Assembly (NCBI GenBank): GCA_029973955.1
Contig: JARKQJ010000003.1
Span: 1-42,872 of the forward strand
Length of the DNA stretch: 42,872 nucleotides
DNA from: Paludibaculum sp.
Lineage (GTDB): Bacteria; Acidobacteriota; Terriglobia; Bryobacterales; Bryobacteraceae
Reading direction: 5' to 3'
Position 1 is the first letter of the stretch; each line of letters starts with the position of its first letter. The position numbers and the translations under genes were made by a program. The notes under the pieces are model-generated. The model had not been told where the DNA came from and did no database searches. It was given only the letters and a program-made list of their open reading frames with translations. Of the stretch, positions 8,401-16,560 are shown in pieces.

Positions 8401-9257
8401 GCATAGCTGTGGCTTCCTCCGCCGGAAATCGCCGACACATTGGTGAGCCCAAAGACTTGCACCGGCAAGCTCCGGTCCGTCCCGTAGCCATAGGCCAACT
8501 GCCCGTTCTGATTGGATCCCCATGCCCAGACAGTCCCATCACTCTTCAGCGCAAGGCTGTGCAGAGACCCGCAGGCTACCGCCACGACGTTGGCCAAGCC
8601 GTTCACCTGCACCGGCAAGCTGCGGCGTGTGGTGGTGCCGTCGCCCAATTGTCCAAAGAAGTTATCGCCCCATGCCCAGACGGTGCCATCGCCTCTGACG
8701 GCGAGTGAGTGGTTCCCACCCGCGGCCACCGCCACGACTCCCGAGAGTCCGGCCACCCGCACGGGCGTGTAGCTGCCATTGGTGGTGCCGTCGCCCAGTT
8801 GTCCGTACCCGTTGTTCCCCCACGTGTAGACGGAGCCATCGTTTTTCAACACGGTGTTGTGAATCCCGCCGGCAGCGATTGCCGCTACCCCGGAGAGACC
8901 GTTCACTGGCCCACTTACAACGCGCCGATCGATCGACCCCCCGCCTGAAATGCCGTTCGAGTTCGATCCCCACGCCCAAACGGTCCCATCACTTTTCAGC
9001 GCCAACGTGTGCATACGGCCGGCGCTGATCGCCACAACGCCGTCGAGCCCGGGGACCAGCGCCTTGACCGGCCGGAGAACCGTGGTGCCGTCCCCGAGCT
9101 GTCCCGAATAGTTATCACCCCAGGCGAGCACGGTTCCATCGCTCTTCAACATCACGCTGTGATGATCTCCTGCGGAGACTCTCGGCGTGACGGCGAGGGC
9201 CGGCACCGAGGAACAGACAAACAGCGCAGCGGCGAGAGAGAGGTGATTCCAGTTCAT
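5436..9257 (-). CDS. Secreted 14-blade RCC1-repeat protein with BACON and Ig-like domains (copy 1, intact)
   Basis: The 1273-residue protein starts with a signal peptide (MNWNHLSLAAALFVCSSVPA). Residues about 23-715 hold 14 RCC1-type repeats, each with an ALKSDGTVWAWGxNxxGQLG core. RCC1 propellers have seven blades, so 14 would make two propellers. A carboxypeptidase-regulatory-like beta domain follows (about 720-800, FTISGTVKAG), then a BACON-like domain (about 810-905, WLQLSSTSGTGNAKLTVSI), two Ig-like domains (about 910-1165) and a C-terminal beta domain (LPAGSTLDPESGVFVWQLG). No catalytic motif is visible, so an extracellular binding or adhesion role is inferred. The frame runs upstream to 9500 but reads through the previous gene's C-terminal region in the wrong frame. 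ATG at 9257 is preferred by its signal peptide and by analogy with copy 2; ATG at 9290 is an alternative. Two related genes lie directly upstream, each spaced by 50 bp. Confidence 0.85.
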   Translation of the reverse strand: MNWNHLSLAAALFVCSSVPALAVTPRVSAGDHHSVMLKSDGTVLAWGDNYSGQLGDGTTVLRPVKALVPGLDGVVAISAGRMHTLALKSDGTVWAWGSNSNGISGGGSIDRRVVSGPVNGLSGVAAIAAGGIHNTVLKNDGSVYTWGNNGYGQLGDGTTNGSYTPVRVAGLSGVVAVAAGGNHSLAVRGDGTVWAWGDNFFGQLGDGTTTRRSLPVQVNGLANVVAVACGSLHSLALKSDGTVWAWGSNQNGQLAYGYGTDRSLPVQVFGLTNVSAISGGGSHSYALKMDGTVWGWGDSTYGQLGRDGGDSPTAVQVNGLANIVSMAAGLNFGLALDSEGNPWAWGQDLRGQLGVGTLVDRLSPAPVTGLSGITRVKGGVSHTLAIQSDGSLWGMGANENGQLGSAIARNSPYPVLCAAISNVVAAAAGNNYSLAVKRDGTVWAFGLNSSGTLGTGRDSGESAPAQVLGLTGVAGVAAGIRHALAWKSDGTVWAWGSNSSGQLGDGTVAGRNAPAQVVGLSGVVALDAGYEHSLALKSDGTVWAWGGNSFGQLGDGTTTGHGLPAQVIGLSGVMAITSGFHHNLAVKSDGTIWAWGSNSAGQLGDGTSIDRSSPVRATGIAGVLLVAAGWAHSLALKSDGSVWAWGYNEASELGDGTRINRQNPVKVLNVAGIASVAAGSDHSLAVTQDGALWAWGSDLLGELGLGTNSWQAIPAPVPDPFTISGTVKAGATGLAGVGVTLTGDATSYTLTDASGNFSFPGVLAQRSYAVTPTKSGYLFTPPQAVFNSISANQFTSFAAMPPGATHYAALSRSHLNFGAMSTTSTATPPQEVVFSQQPAINAPWTASATHPWLQLSSTSGTGNAKLTVSIQTSLLPGPGTYNAYINFYSTGAAVNPVTFPVTLKVYAASSQPTGSFDSPANNSSVASSIAVTGWALDDIGIASLKIYRDAVSPEPAGAQIYIGDAVFIQDSRPDVETAYPNAPHHYRSGWGYMLLTNFLPNHGNGTFKLHAVATNALGLSRELGTKTIPVDNAHATKPFGTIDTPAQGATVSGTDFVNFGWALTPQPAKIPTDGSTIQVWLDGSPIGNVTYNNPRSDIDTLFPNYANTFGAVGFRYIDTTKLANGLHNIAWSVTDNQGRTDGVGSRYFNVFNPNPAVASVSLPRAETPSTEARFRTGFDTGERFQPLKEVEVPELGRVEIALPTGQWQGHLIINEDRRELPAGSTLDPESGVFVWQLGPGFRGEYQLEFHSAGRIVPVHVKVGAPPAPAHDIQ

Positions 9258-9307
9258 GGGGCGGCTCTTTTTTGCTGGGAGAGAGTGCATGGATTGGTGC
9301 CGGAGGT

Positions 9308-12300
9308 CTATTGGCGCTCCAGGCGCGGGCCGATGTGGACCTGGACCGGGATGGCTTGCGCGGCGGATTCGAAGACGAGTTCGTAGGAGCCGCGGAAGCC
9401 TGGGCCGAGTTGCCAGACGAAGACTCCGTTGGCGGGGTCGAGGGTAGAGCCGGCGGGGAGTTCGCGGCGGTCTTCGTTGATGATGAGGTGGCCCTGCCAC
9501 TGTCCGGCGGGCAGCGCGATTTCAATGCGGCCGAGTTCTGGGACTTCGACCTCTTTCAGGGGCTGAAGTGGCGCGCTGGTGTCGAAGCCGGTGCGGAAAC
9601 GGGCTTCGGTGGAGGAGGTTTCCGCGCGTGGGAGGGAGACGGAAGCGACGGCGGGGTTGGGGTTGAAGACGTTGAAGTAGCGGATGCCGACTCCGTCGGT
9701 GCGGCCCTGGTTGTCGGTGACGCTCCAGGCGATGTTGTGGAGGCCGTTGGCGAGCTTGGCGGTGTCAATGTAGCGGAAGCCGACGGCGCCGAAGGTGTTG
9801 GCGTAGTTGGGGAAGAGAGTGTCGATGTCGGAGCGGGGGTTGTTGTAGGTGACGTTGCCGAGGGGGGCACCGTCGAGCCAGACCTGGATGGTGGAGCCGT
9901 CGGTGGGAATTTTGGCCGGTTGGGGGGTGAGGGCCCAGCCGAAGTTGACGAAGTCCGAGCCGCCGACGGTGGCGCCCTGGGCGGGGGTATCGATGGCGCC
10001 GAAGGGTTTGGTGGCGTGGGCGTTGTCGACGGTGATGGTCTTGGTGCCGAGTTCCAGGCTCTTGCCTACGGCGTTGGTGGCGACGGCGTGGAGCTTGAAA
10101 GTGCCGTTGCCGTGGTTGGGGAGGAAGTTGGTGAGGAGCATGTAGCCCCAGCCGGAGCGGTAGTGATGGGGGGCGTTTGGATAGGCGGTTTCGACGTCGG
10201 GGCGGGAGTCCTGGATGAAGACGGCGTCGCCGATGTAGATTAGGGCGCCGGCGGGTTCGCCGGAGACGGAGTCGCGGTAGATGGCGACACGAGAAACCCC
10301 GATACTATCGAGGGCCCAGCCGGTGATGGGGATGCTGGAGGAGACGGCGGCGTTGTCGGCGGGTGAGTCGAAGTGTCCGTAGGGGTCGCTGACGCCGAAC
10401 CAGAGATTGACGGTGACGGGGAGGGTGATGGGATTGACGGCGGCGCCAGCGGAATAGAAGGAGATTGTGGCGGTGTGGGTGCCGCTGGTAGGCAGAAAGC
10501 TGGGAACGAGGGAGACTTGGAGTTTTGCGGCGCCCGTACCGTTGTAGGAGGAGAGCTTGAGCCAGGGGTGGCTGGTGGATGCGGTCCAGGTCGCGTTGAC
10601 GGCTGGTGTTTGCGAGAAGACAACTTCCTGCTGTGGGGTGGTGATGGACATCCCGCTGATGGCGCCGAAGTTCATATTGGAGCGGGAGAGGGAGGCGAAG
10701 TGAGTCGCGCCGGGCGGCATCGCGGCGAAATTGGCGGTTTGATTGGCGGAGAGGTTATTAAAGACGGCTTGAGGCGGCGTGAAAGTGTAGCCGGATCTGG
10801 CGGAGGTCACGGTGTAGGAGCGTTGAGCGACGAGGCCGGGGAAAGCGAAATTGCCGGCGGCATCGGTGAGTGTATAGGCGATGGCATCGCCGGAGAGGGT
10901 GACGCCGACTCCGGCCACCCCCGTAGTGCCGAATTTGACAGTACCGGAAATGGTAAACGCATTCGGAACGATGCCGGGCGTGCGTCGATTAGGAATGGTA
11001 CCCAGGCCCAACATGCTCCGGGTGTCGCTTCCCCACACCCAGAGAGTCCCGTCACGGCTCAAAGCCAGATTGTGATAGTCTCCAGCGGCCACTTTCACCA
11101 CATCCGTGAGGTTCACCACCTGAACCGGTTGAGTTCGATCGATCTGGGTGCCGTCTCCCAACTGCCCATCCTGGTTCCAGCCCCAGGCCCAAACTGTCCC
11201 GTCGCTCTTCAACGCCAGGCTGCGGTCAGCTCCGGCACTGATCATCACCGCCGCTGAGATTCCGCCCACGCGAATGGGCAAGAGGCGCTGCGTCATTGTT
11301 CCATCAGCCTACTGGCCGTAGTAGTTCGAGCCCCACGTCCAAACGGTCCCATCGCTCTTCAGCGCCAGATTATGCTCCCGCTTCGTGGCGATTGCGACCA
11401 CTCCGGTGAGCCCGCTCACCTGTGCCGGCAGACCGTGGCTGGTCGTGGTGCCGTCGCCCAATTGTCCGGATTCGTTGGAACCCCAGGCCCAAACTGTGCC
11501 GTCACTCTTCAGCGCCAAGCTGTGAACACTGCCTGCGGCAACAGCCACCACTCCACTGAGGCCGGTGACCTGAGAGGGCGCTGGGTGGTTCGCCGTGGTT
11601 CCGTCGCCCAATTGTCCATATTGGTTGGAACCCCAAGACCAGACGGTACCATCACGTTTGCAGGCCAGGGAATGGACGCTGCCAGCCGAGAGACTGGCAA
11701 CGGCGGTGAGCCCGACCACAGGCGTTGGGGTGTACTCGTCGTCGTATCGCCCTGTGCCTAGCCTCCCATAGGAGTTCGCCCCAAACGCCAACGCAGTGCC
11801 ATCCCGCTTCAAGACCAAGCTGTACGAAGGCCCCGCGAACGATGCTGCCGCATCAGCCAGTCCGGTGACTTGCTCCGGGGAAGGAACACTCCCTAGTGGT
11901 TGAAATCCCAATTCGCCCTTTTGATTGTCACCCATACCCCAAGCGGTACCATCGGGCTTTACGACCAAGCTATGGGTGGAGCCAGCCGCAACCTCTGAGA
12001 CTCCTCTCAGGCGGTCCACTGGCACGGGACTGATGCGATGCGCCAGAGTTCCGACGCCCAATTGTCCATACTCGTCCTGGCCCCAGCTCCAGATATTCCC
12101 ATCCCGATCGAGTGCCAAACCGAAGGACTGTCCGGCGTCGATGGATACAATGCCCGTCAGGCCATTCACTCTCACCGGCAACGCGCAGCATCCAAAGGAG
12201 GGTTCGACGCCCAGTTGGCCATAGCTGCTGGACCCCCAACCCCAAACCGTGCCGTCTGCCTTCAGCGCAAAGCTATTCGAGCTTCCGGTAGAAATCGCCG

Positions 12301-13123
12301 TCACGTTCGCGAGTCCAAAGACCTGCACCGGCACACTGCGATTCTCACCGGTTCCATCCCCCAGTTGCGCCCCGCTATTGAAGCCCCAGGCCCAAACGGT
12401 TCCATCGCTCTTCAGGGCCAGATTGTGCTCGTACGCAGTGGCAACCGCCACAACGCCAGACAGTCCGGCGACCTGCACAGGAATGTTGCTGCTCACGCGG
12501 GTGCCGTCGCCTAACTGTCCGCTGTAGTTGCCACCCCACGCCCAAACAGTGCCGTCTCTTCTCACAGCGAGGCTGTGATATTCACCAGCGGACACAGCCG
12601 TCACATCAGAGAGTCCAAGCACGCGGACTGGGGTGGAACGGTCCGTGGTGGTACCATCCCCCAACTGGCCGTGAACATTCCACCCCCAAGTGTAGACAGA
12701 CCCATCGTTCTTCAAGAAGACGTTGTGCGCCCTGCCCGCGGCGATCTGGACGGCGCCGGTGGCTCCACTGACTGGCCCGGCCACCATGCGAATTGGGACC
12801 CATCCGCCGCCCGAAGCCCCGCCCGAGTTGGATCCCCAGGCCCAAATCGTCCCATCACTCTTGAGGGCCAGGGTGTGATTGTGGCCGGCAGCGATTTTCA
12901 CAACGCCAGTGAGGCCGGGGACGGGCGCCTGAGCCGGTCTGTCGGCTGTGGCGCCGTCTCCGAGTTGCCCCCAAGTGTTGTCGCCCCAGGCGACGACGGT
13001 TCCGTCGCTCTTCAGCGCTACGCCATGATTTGCGCCACCAGAGACGGCCAGGGTCACGGCGGGCGCGAGGGCTGGGGCGCACAGGAGTAGGGCTGCGGTG
13101 AGAGTCAGATGGTTGCGGTTCAT
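9308..13123 (-). pseudogene. Secreted RCC1-repeat protein copy 2, interrupted by an in-frame amber codon
   Basis: Read through a single TAG, this frame gives a 1271-codon gene almost the same length as copy 1 and with the same layout: signal peptide (MNRNHLTLTAALLLCAPALA), 14 RCC1 repeats, regulatory-like domain, BACON-like domain, Ig-like domains and the same C-terminal domain. The stop is codon 605 (11309-11311), in blade 12, where the conserved GQLGDGT reads GQ, stop, ADGT. Other repeats use TTG at that position, so one T-to-A change would create the amber codon; the next codon also differs (GCT for GGC). The frame is otherwise intact on both sides. As read, translation yields a 604-residue secreted product (11309-13123), and the 3' part (9308 to about 11296) lacks its own signal peptide. 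AAGGA lies eight bases before ATG 13123. A sequencing error or amber readthrough would restore the gene. Confidence 0.8.
9391..10258. repeat. Near-identical 868-bp direct repeat of 5531-6398 (3' parts of RCC1 copies 1 and 2)
   Basis: Bases 5531-6398 and 9391-10258 align at a constant offset of 3,860 bp with no visible gap and only scattered substitutions. The pair covers the C-terminal and second Ig-like domains. The upstream halves of the same genes, encoding the propellers, are clearly more diverged. Recent duplication alone would give even divergence, so local gene conversion or stronger constraint on the 3' part is suggested. A third partial match, about 64 bp with the same sense, lies at 13257-13320. 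Confidence 0.85.
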
Positions 13124-13173
13124 GGAAGCTGTCCTTCTGGTTGAGAGGCGGTGCATGGCCAGGCGCTGGAGTG

Positions 13174-13563
13174 TCATTGGCGAGCCGCCCGCGGGCCGGC
13201 GTGGATGCTGACGGGCACGACTTGGGTTGCGGATTGGAAGAGGTGTTCGTAGGAGCCGCGGAAGCCGGTGCCTAGCTGCCAGACGAAGACTCCGGATTCG
13301 GGATCGAGGGTGGAGCCGGCGCGCATGGAGGTGACGCCTGCGATCGGGCTGACGGGGGAGAGCGCGGCGCGAGAGACAAATCGTGAGGCCCCCAACCGGC
13401 CGAATCCGTTGCTGCCGCGGGCCAGGACGGCGCCATCGCACCGTGGCGCCACCGTATGGCAATCACCAGCCGCCACTGTAGAGGCGGCCGCAACGGACGG
13501 AGGAAATAACAAAGTCCAGACGGAAATGCAAAGCGGACCGGACAACACGCGGTACCTGATCAT
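13174..13563 (-). pseudogene. Deletion remnant of a third RCC1-repeat paralogue
   Basis: The 129-residue reading frame has a signal-peptide-like start (MIRYRVLSGPLCISVWTLLF), then one decayed RCC1 repeat (VAAGDCHTVAPRCDGAVLAR, with the Trp of WAWG lost). It then jumps directly into the C-terminal domain shared with copies 1 and 2 (AGSTLDPESGVFVWQLGTGF) and runs to its natural end. About 1140 residues present in the full-length copies are missing, and the join keeps the frame open. Similarity to the other copies is strong only from 13174 to about 13320. The gap to the start of copy 2 is 50 bp, the same as between copies 2 and 1. It may still make a small secreted protein, but a deletion derivative of a tandem duplicate is the simplest reading. 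Confidence 0.75.
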
Positions 13564-13839
13564 CACTTTCCCATCGCCGGGGCGTTGACGTCTCACTGAA
13601 TCTGACGTCGCCAACCACCCAAGCGATGCAAATTGCAGACTATCACAACCGAATGTGCGATATTGCCGCAAAAAGCACTTCTGGCACGGGCTGGATTTCG
13701 GCCGCCGGCCCCGATTTCTGGAGACAGACCGGGAGCCTTGGCGCGAAAAGGGTTCACGGTCCGTGCCGGGAGAGCAGGAGAGAGGAGTCGCCGGTGGTGC
13801 CTTGCCGCAGCGCGGCCGCAGGCTACGAACCGGCGGAGT
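13564..13839. other. Intergenic region upstream of the RCC1 cluster
   Basis: These 276 bp separate the 5' end of the RCC1 cluster (minus) from the 3' end of the isomerase-like gene (also minus). The half nearest 13564-13680 is less GC-rich than its surroundings and is where a minus-strand promoter for the cluster would lie, but no clear -35/-10 pair could be assigned. The rest is GC-rich, with no convincing gene, RNA or terminator. Confidence 0.4.
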
Positions 13840-14763
13840 TCACGCGCGGAAGCCGGCCTGATTGAGGAATTCGGTCATGATTTTGGCGTAGTGGGGGAAG
13901 GAGACTTCGGGATCTTCGATTTCGGGGTGCCAGCGCTTTTCCCATTCGAAGCAGAAGTAGCCTTTGTAACCGCCTTTGACGAGGACTTCGACGGTAGCCT
14001 TGACGGGGATGTCGCCAGCGCCGATGAGCACGTAGCGGCGTTCGTGGCTGGGCTTGCCGGGGATGGGGAGGGAGTCTTTGAGGTGGACGTGGCGGGTGTA
14101 TTTGCCGAGCTGCCGCCAGGAGTCAGCGGGCTTTTCGCCTTCGACGCAGGTGTGATGGGCGTCCCAAAGGAAGGCGACACTCTTGGATTTGGCGCCTTCG
14201 AGGACAGGGACGAGCAAATCGACACTGCGGAATTCGCCGTGGGATTCGAGGATCACGGTGACACCGGCGGGGCGGGCGTATTCGCCGAGGGTGTGGAGAC
14301 CCTCGCTAATGCGGGCCATGGTGACCTGTTTCTCTTCGCCGCGAATGAGCTTATCGGGGAAGACGCGGACATAGGGAACGTGGAGCTGGTGGGCGAGGTC
14401 GATGAAGCGCTTGGCTTCGTCGATGTGTTTGGCGCGCTTGGCTGGATCGGGCTCGTGCATTTGGGCGGAGGCGCCGAGGTCGGAGATTTTGAGGCCGGTG
14501 GCGGCGAGGTCCCGCATGGTGGCCTGGATGCGGGTGGAGCTGAACTCGGCGCATTTGGGGAGGTCCATCTGGTCCTGGATGCCGCGGAGTTCGAGGGCGG
14601 CAAAGCCCCAGGTATTGGCGTTTTTGACGATGGTGTTCCAGTCCCACTTGGGACAGCCGAGGGTGGAGAAGGCGAGGGGGAGTCTGGCGGCGGGTTTGGA
14701 GAAACCGGCGGCGGCGCCGAGGGTAGCGCAAGAGGTGAAACGCAGGAGGTCGCGGCGGGTCAT
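13840..14763 (-). CDS. Tat-exported sugar phosphate isomerase/epimerase-like TIM-barrel protein
   Basis: The 307-residue protein begins MTRRDLLRFTSCATLGAAAG, a twin-arginine signal, so it is probably exported folded. The body matches the xylose isomerase-like TIM barrel (AP endonuclease 2 superfamily). Candidate metal and active-site residues sit at the ends of strands: Glu in VILESHGE, Asp and His in FLWDAHHTC, His in HVHLKDS, and Glu in FCFEWEK. Family members interconvert keto-sugars or inositols, usually with a divalent metal; many acidobacterial and planctomycete versions carry Tat signals and have unknown substrates. Length is typical. The ATG at 14763 is the only start that gives the Tat motif. 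It diverges from 6-phosphogluconate dehydrogenase across an 83-bp gap. Confidence 0.85.
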   Translation of the reverse strand: MTRRDLLRFTSCATLGAAAGFSKPAARLPLAFSTLGCPKWDWNTIVKNANTWGFAALELRGIQDQMDLPKCAEFSSTRIQATMRDLAATGLKISDLGASAQMHEPDPAKRAKHIDEAKRFIDLAHQLHVPYVRVFPDKLIRGEEKQVTMARISEGLHTLGEYARPAGVTVILESHGEFRSVDLLVPVLEGAKSKSVAFLWDAHHTCVEGEKPADSWRQLGKYTRHVHLKDSLPIPGKPSHERRYVLIGAGDIPVKATVEVLVKGGYKGYFCFEWEKRWHPEIEDPEVSFPHYAKIMTEFLNQAGFRA

Positions 14764-14820
14764 ACCCAGATGATAGTGGAAGCCCGAAAGGTGCGTATCG
14801 CCGTAATCAACAGAGTCATG

Positions 14821-14843
14821 TATGATTTGAGCCTGAAGGAGAA
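14821..14843 (+). promoter_or_regulatory. Candidate -10 box and ribosome binding site of the 6-phosphogluconate dehydrogenase gene
   Basis: TATGAT at 14821-14826 is a good -10 hexamer and is followed by the strong Shine-Dalgarno AAGGAGA at 14836-14842, just upstream of the ATG at 14847. No clear -35 box is seen 17 bp upstream. The leader would be very short, about 15 nt. Confidence 0.35.
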
Positions 14844-14846
14844 GCC

Positions 14847-16271
14847 ATGATCCGGAAAACGAAAGCCGCCTGCCAGATTGGGATGTACGGGCTGGGTCCG
14901 ATGGGGCGCAGCCTGGCGCTGAACTTCGCCGACCACGGATACTCCGTGGCGACCTACAATTTCACGGCGGATTTGACGTGGCAGTTGATGAGCGTTCCGG
15001 GGCTGCCGAGCCTGGTAACTCCGTTCTTCAATGAGCGGGATTTCGTGGCGGGGCTGAGGCAGCCGCGCACGGTGATGATCATGGTGAAGTCGGGCGCGCC
15101 GGTGGACGAGGTGCTGGAGCGGCTGGTGCCGTTGCTGGATCCGGGCGACGTTATTATTGAAGGCGGGAATTCGGACTTCCGGGACACGGCGCGGCGGCTG
15201 CGGGTGGTGAACGAAAAGGGCGTGATGTACATCGGCAGCGGGGTGTCTGGAGGAGAGGAAGGAGCGCGGCGCGGGCCGTCGCTGATGCCGGGCGGCAATG
15301 TGGAAGCGTGGCCGGTGGTGAAGGAGATGCTGCAGTCGATTGCGGCGCGGAACCCGAAGGGGCAGCCGTGCTGCGAGTGGATCGGGCCGGACGGGGCGGG
15401 CCACTTCGTAAAGACGCATCACAACGGAATCGAGTACGGAGTGATGCAGGTGATCGGCGAGGTGTGCTGGATTCTGCGGGCGCTGGGGATGACGAACGAC
15501 CAGATTGCCGATGCGATGGACGGCTGGAACGTGCGGATGAAGGCATTTCTGCTGGAGATCACGTCGGAGGTGCTGCGGGCGCGGGATGACGACGGTTCGC
15601 CGCTGCTGGACCACGTGCTGGATGTGGCCGGGGCGAAGGGTACGGGCGCGGGCACGGTGGTGAGCGCGCTGGACCTGGGGCAGTCTGTGAACATATTGGC
15701 GGCCGGCGTGGCGGCGCGGCTGATGTCGACGAACCGGAAGCGGCGGCTGGAGATCGACAAGTTGTACCAGGTGCCGGCGCCGGTGCTGCAGGGCGACCAC
15801 AAGGAGTGGACGGAGAAATTGGGGTTGGCGCTGGAGGCAGCGTTCGCGCTGGCGTATGCGCAGGGGTTCACGACGCTGGAAGAGGCGTCGGTGCAATACA
15901 ACTGGAAGCTGAACCTGCCGCAGATCGCGTCGATTTGGGGCGGCGGATGCATCATCCGGGCGGACATATTGAACGAGATTTCAGCGGCATTTGTGAAGGA
16001 GCCGATGCTCGATACGCTGCTGGTGGCGCCGGCGTTTGTGGAGTGTATCGGGAAGGGCATCCCGGCGCTCAGGGAGGCGGTGTCGGCGGCGGTGCTGGCC
16101 GGACTGCCGGTGCCGGCGCTGAACAGCGCGCTGACGAACTTCGATTCGATGCGTTCGCCGAGCCTGGTGTCGGCGAGCGTGATCGCGCTGCTGCGGGATC
16201 TGTTCGGGGCGCATACGTTCAAGCGGAATGATAAGGCGGGGGCGTTTCACAGGAATTGGGGGAAAGTGTAG
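14847..16271 (+). CDS. gnd: 6-phosphogluconate dehydrogenase, decarboxylating
   Basis: This 474-residue enzyme catalyses the oxidative decarboxylation of 6-phosphogluconate to ribulose 5-phosphate in the cytoplasmic pentose phosphate pathway. Visible motifs are the N-terminal dinucleotide fold GLGPMG (15-20), the substrate-binding SGGEEGARRGPSLMPGG (134-150), and GHFVKTHHNGIEYG (185-198) with the catalytic pair equivalents Lys189 and Glu196 and Asn193. Also present are GTGAGTVVSALDLGQSVN and the C-terminal GAHTFKRNDKAGAFHRNW signature. Length is typical for the long, dimeric form. In the family motif GTGKWT the Lys-Trp pair is replaced here by Ala-Gly. A strong ribosome binding site precedes the ATG. 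The gene ends 40 bp before the palindromic repeats. Confidence 0.95.
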   Translation: MIRKTKAACQIGMYGLGPMGRSLALNFADHGYSVATYNFTADLTWQLMSVPGLPSLVTPFFNERDFVAGLRQPRTVMIMVKSGAPVDEVLERLVPLLDPGDVIIEGGNSDFRDTARRLRVVNEKGVMYIGSGVSGGEEGARRGPSLMPGGNVEAWPVVKEMLQSIAARNPKGQPCCEWIGPDGAGHFVKTHHNGIEYGVMQVIGEVCWILRALGMTNDQIADAMDGWNVRMKAFLLEITSEVLRARDDDGSPLLDHVLDVAGAKGTGAGTVVSALDLGQSVNILAAGVAARLMSTNRKRRLEIDKLYQVPAPVLQGDHKEWTEKLGLALEAAFALAYAQGFTTLEEASVQYNWKLNLPQIASIWGGGCIIRADILNEISAAFVKEPMLDTLLVAPAFVECIGKGIPALREAVSAAVLAGLPVPALNSALTNFDSMRSPSLVSASVIALLRDLFGAHTFKRNDKAGAFHRNWGKV

Positions 16272-16310
16272 GGGGTATTGGGGAGACGGGCCGGCGGTTG
16301 GTTGGGGAGA

Positions 16311-16556
16311 ACGCCTGGGGGGACGGTCACGCTGTGTCCACCTGGGGAGATGGTGGAAGTTGGGGAGTTTTGCGTTTTGGGACACAGATGACCGTCCCGG
16401 CGGGTGGTTTGGGGTTGTTGGGGAGATTGGTGGTTGGGGTGGACGCCTGGGGGGACGGTCACGCTGTGTCCACCTGGGGAGATGGTGGAAGTTGGGGTGT
16501 TTTGCGTTTTGGGACACAGATGACCGTCCCGGCGGGCGGTTTGGGGTTGTTGGGGC
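16311..16556. repeat. Two direct copies of a palindromic extragenic repeat
   Basis: Copy 1 (16311-16424) and copy 2 (16443-16556) are nearly identical, offset by 132 bp. Each contains an imperfect palindrome whose outer arms are GGGACGGTCA and TGACCGTCCC, and whose inner arms are TGTGTCC and GGGACACA. In copy 1 the arms are at 16320-16339 and 16379-16398; in copy 2 at 16452-16471 and 16511-16530. About 40 bp separate the arms. The pair fills the space between the convergent gnd and ntrX-like genes. This form and setting fit a REP-like dispersed element, possibly mobilised in trans by a Y1 (IS200-like) transposase, and it could also act as a bidirectional terminator. No transposase is present in the window. 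Confidence 0.85.
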
Positions 16557-16560
16557 GGCG

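Noticed and set aside
9258..9500. N-terminal extension of RCC1 copy 1 up to 9500
   Set aside because: The extra residues are an out-of-frame reading of the preceding gene's C-terminal domain, and the signal peptide starts at 9257.
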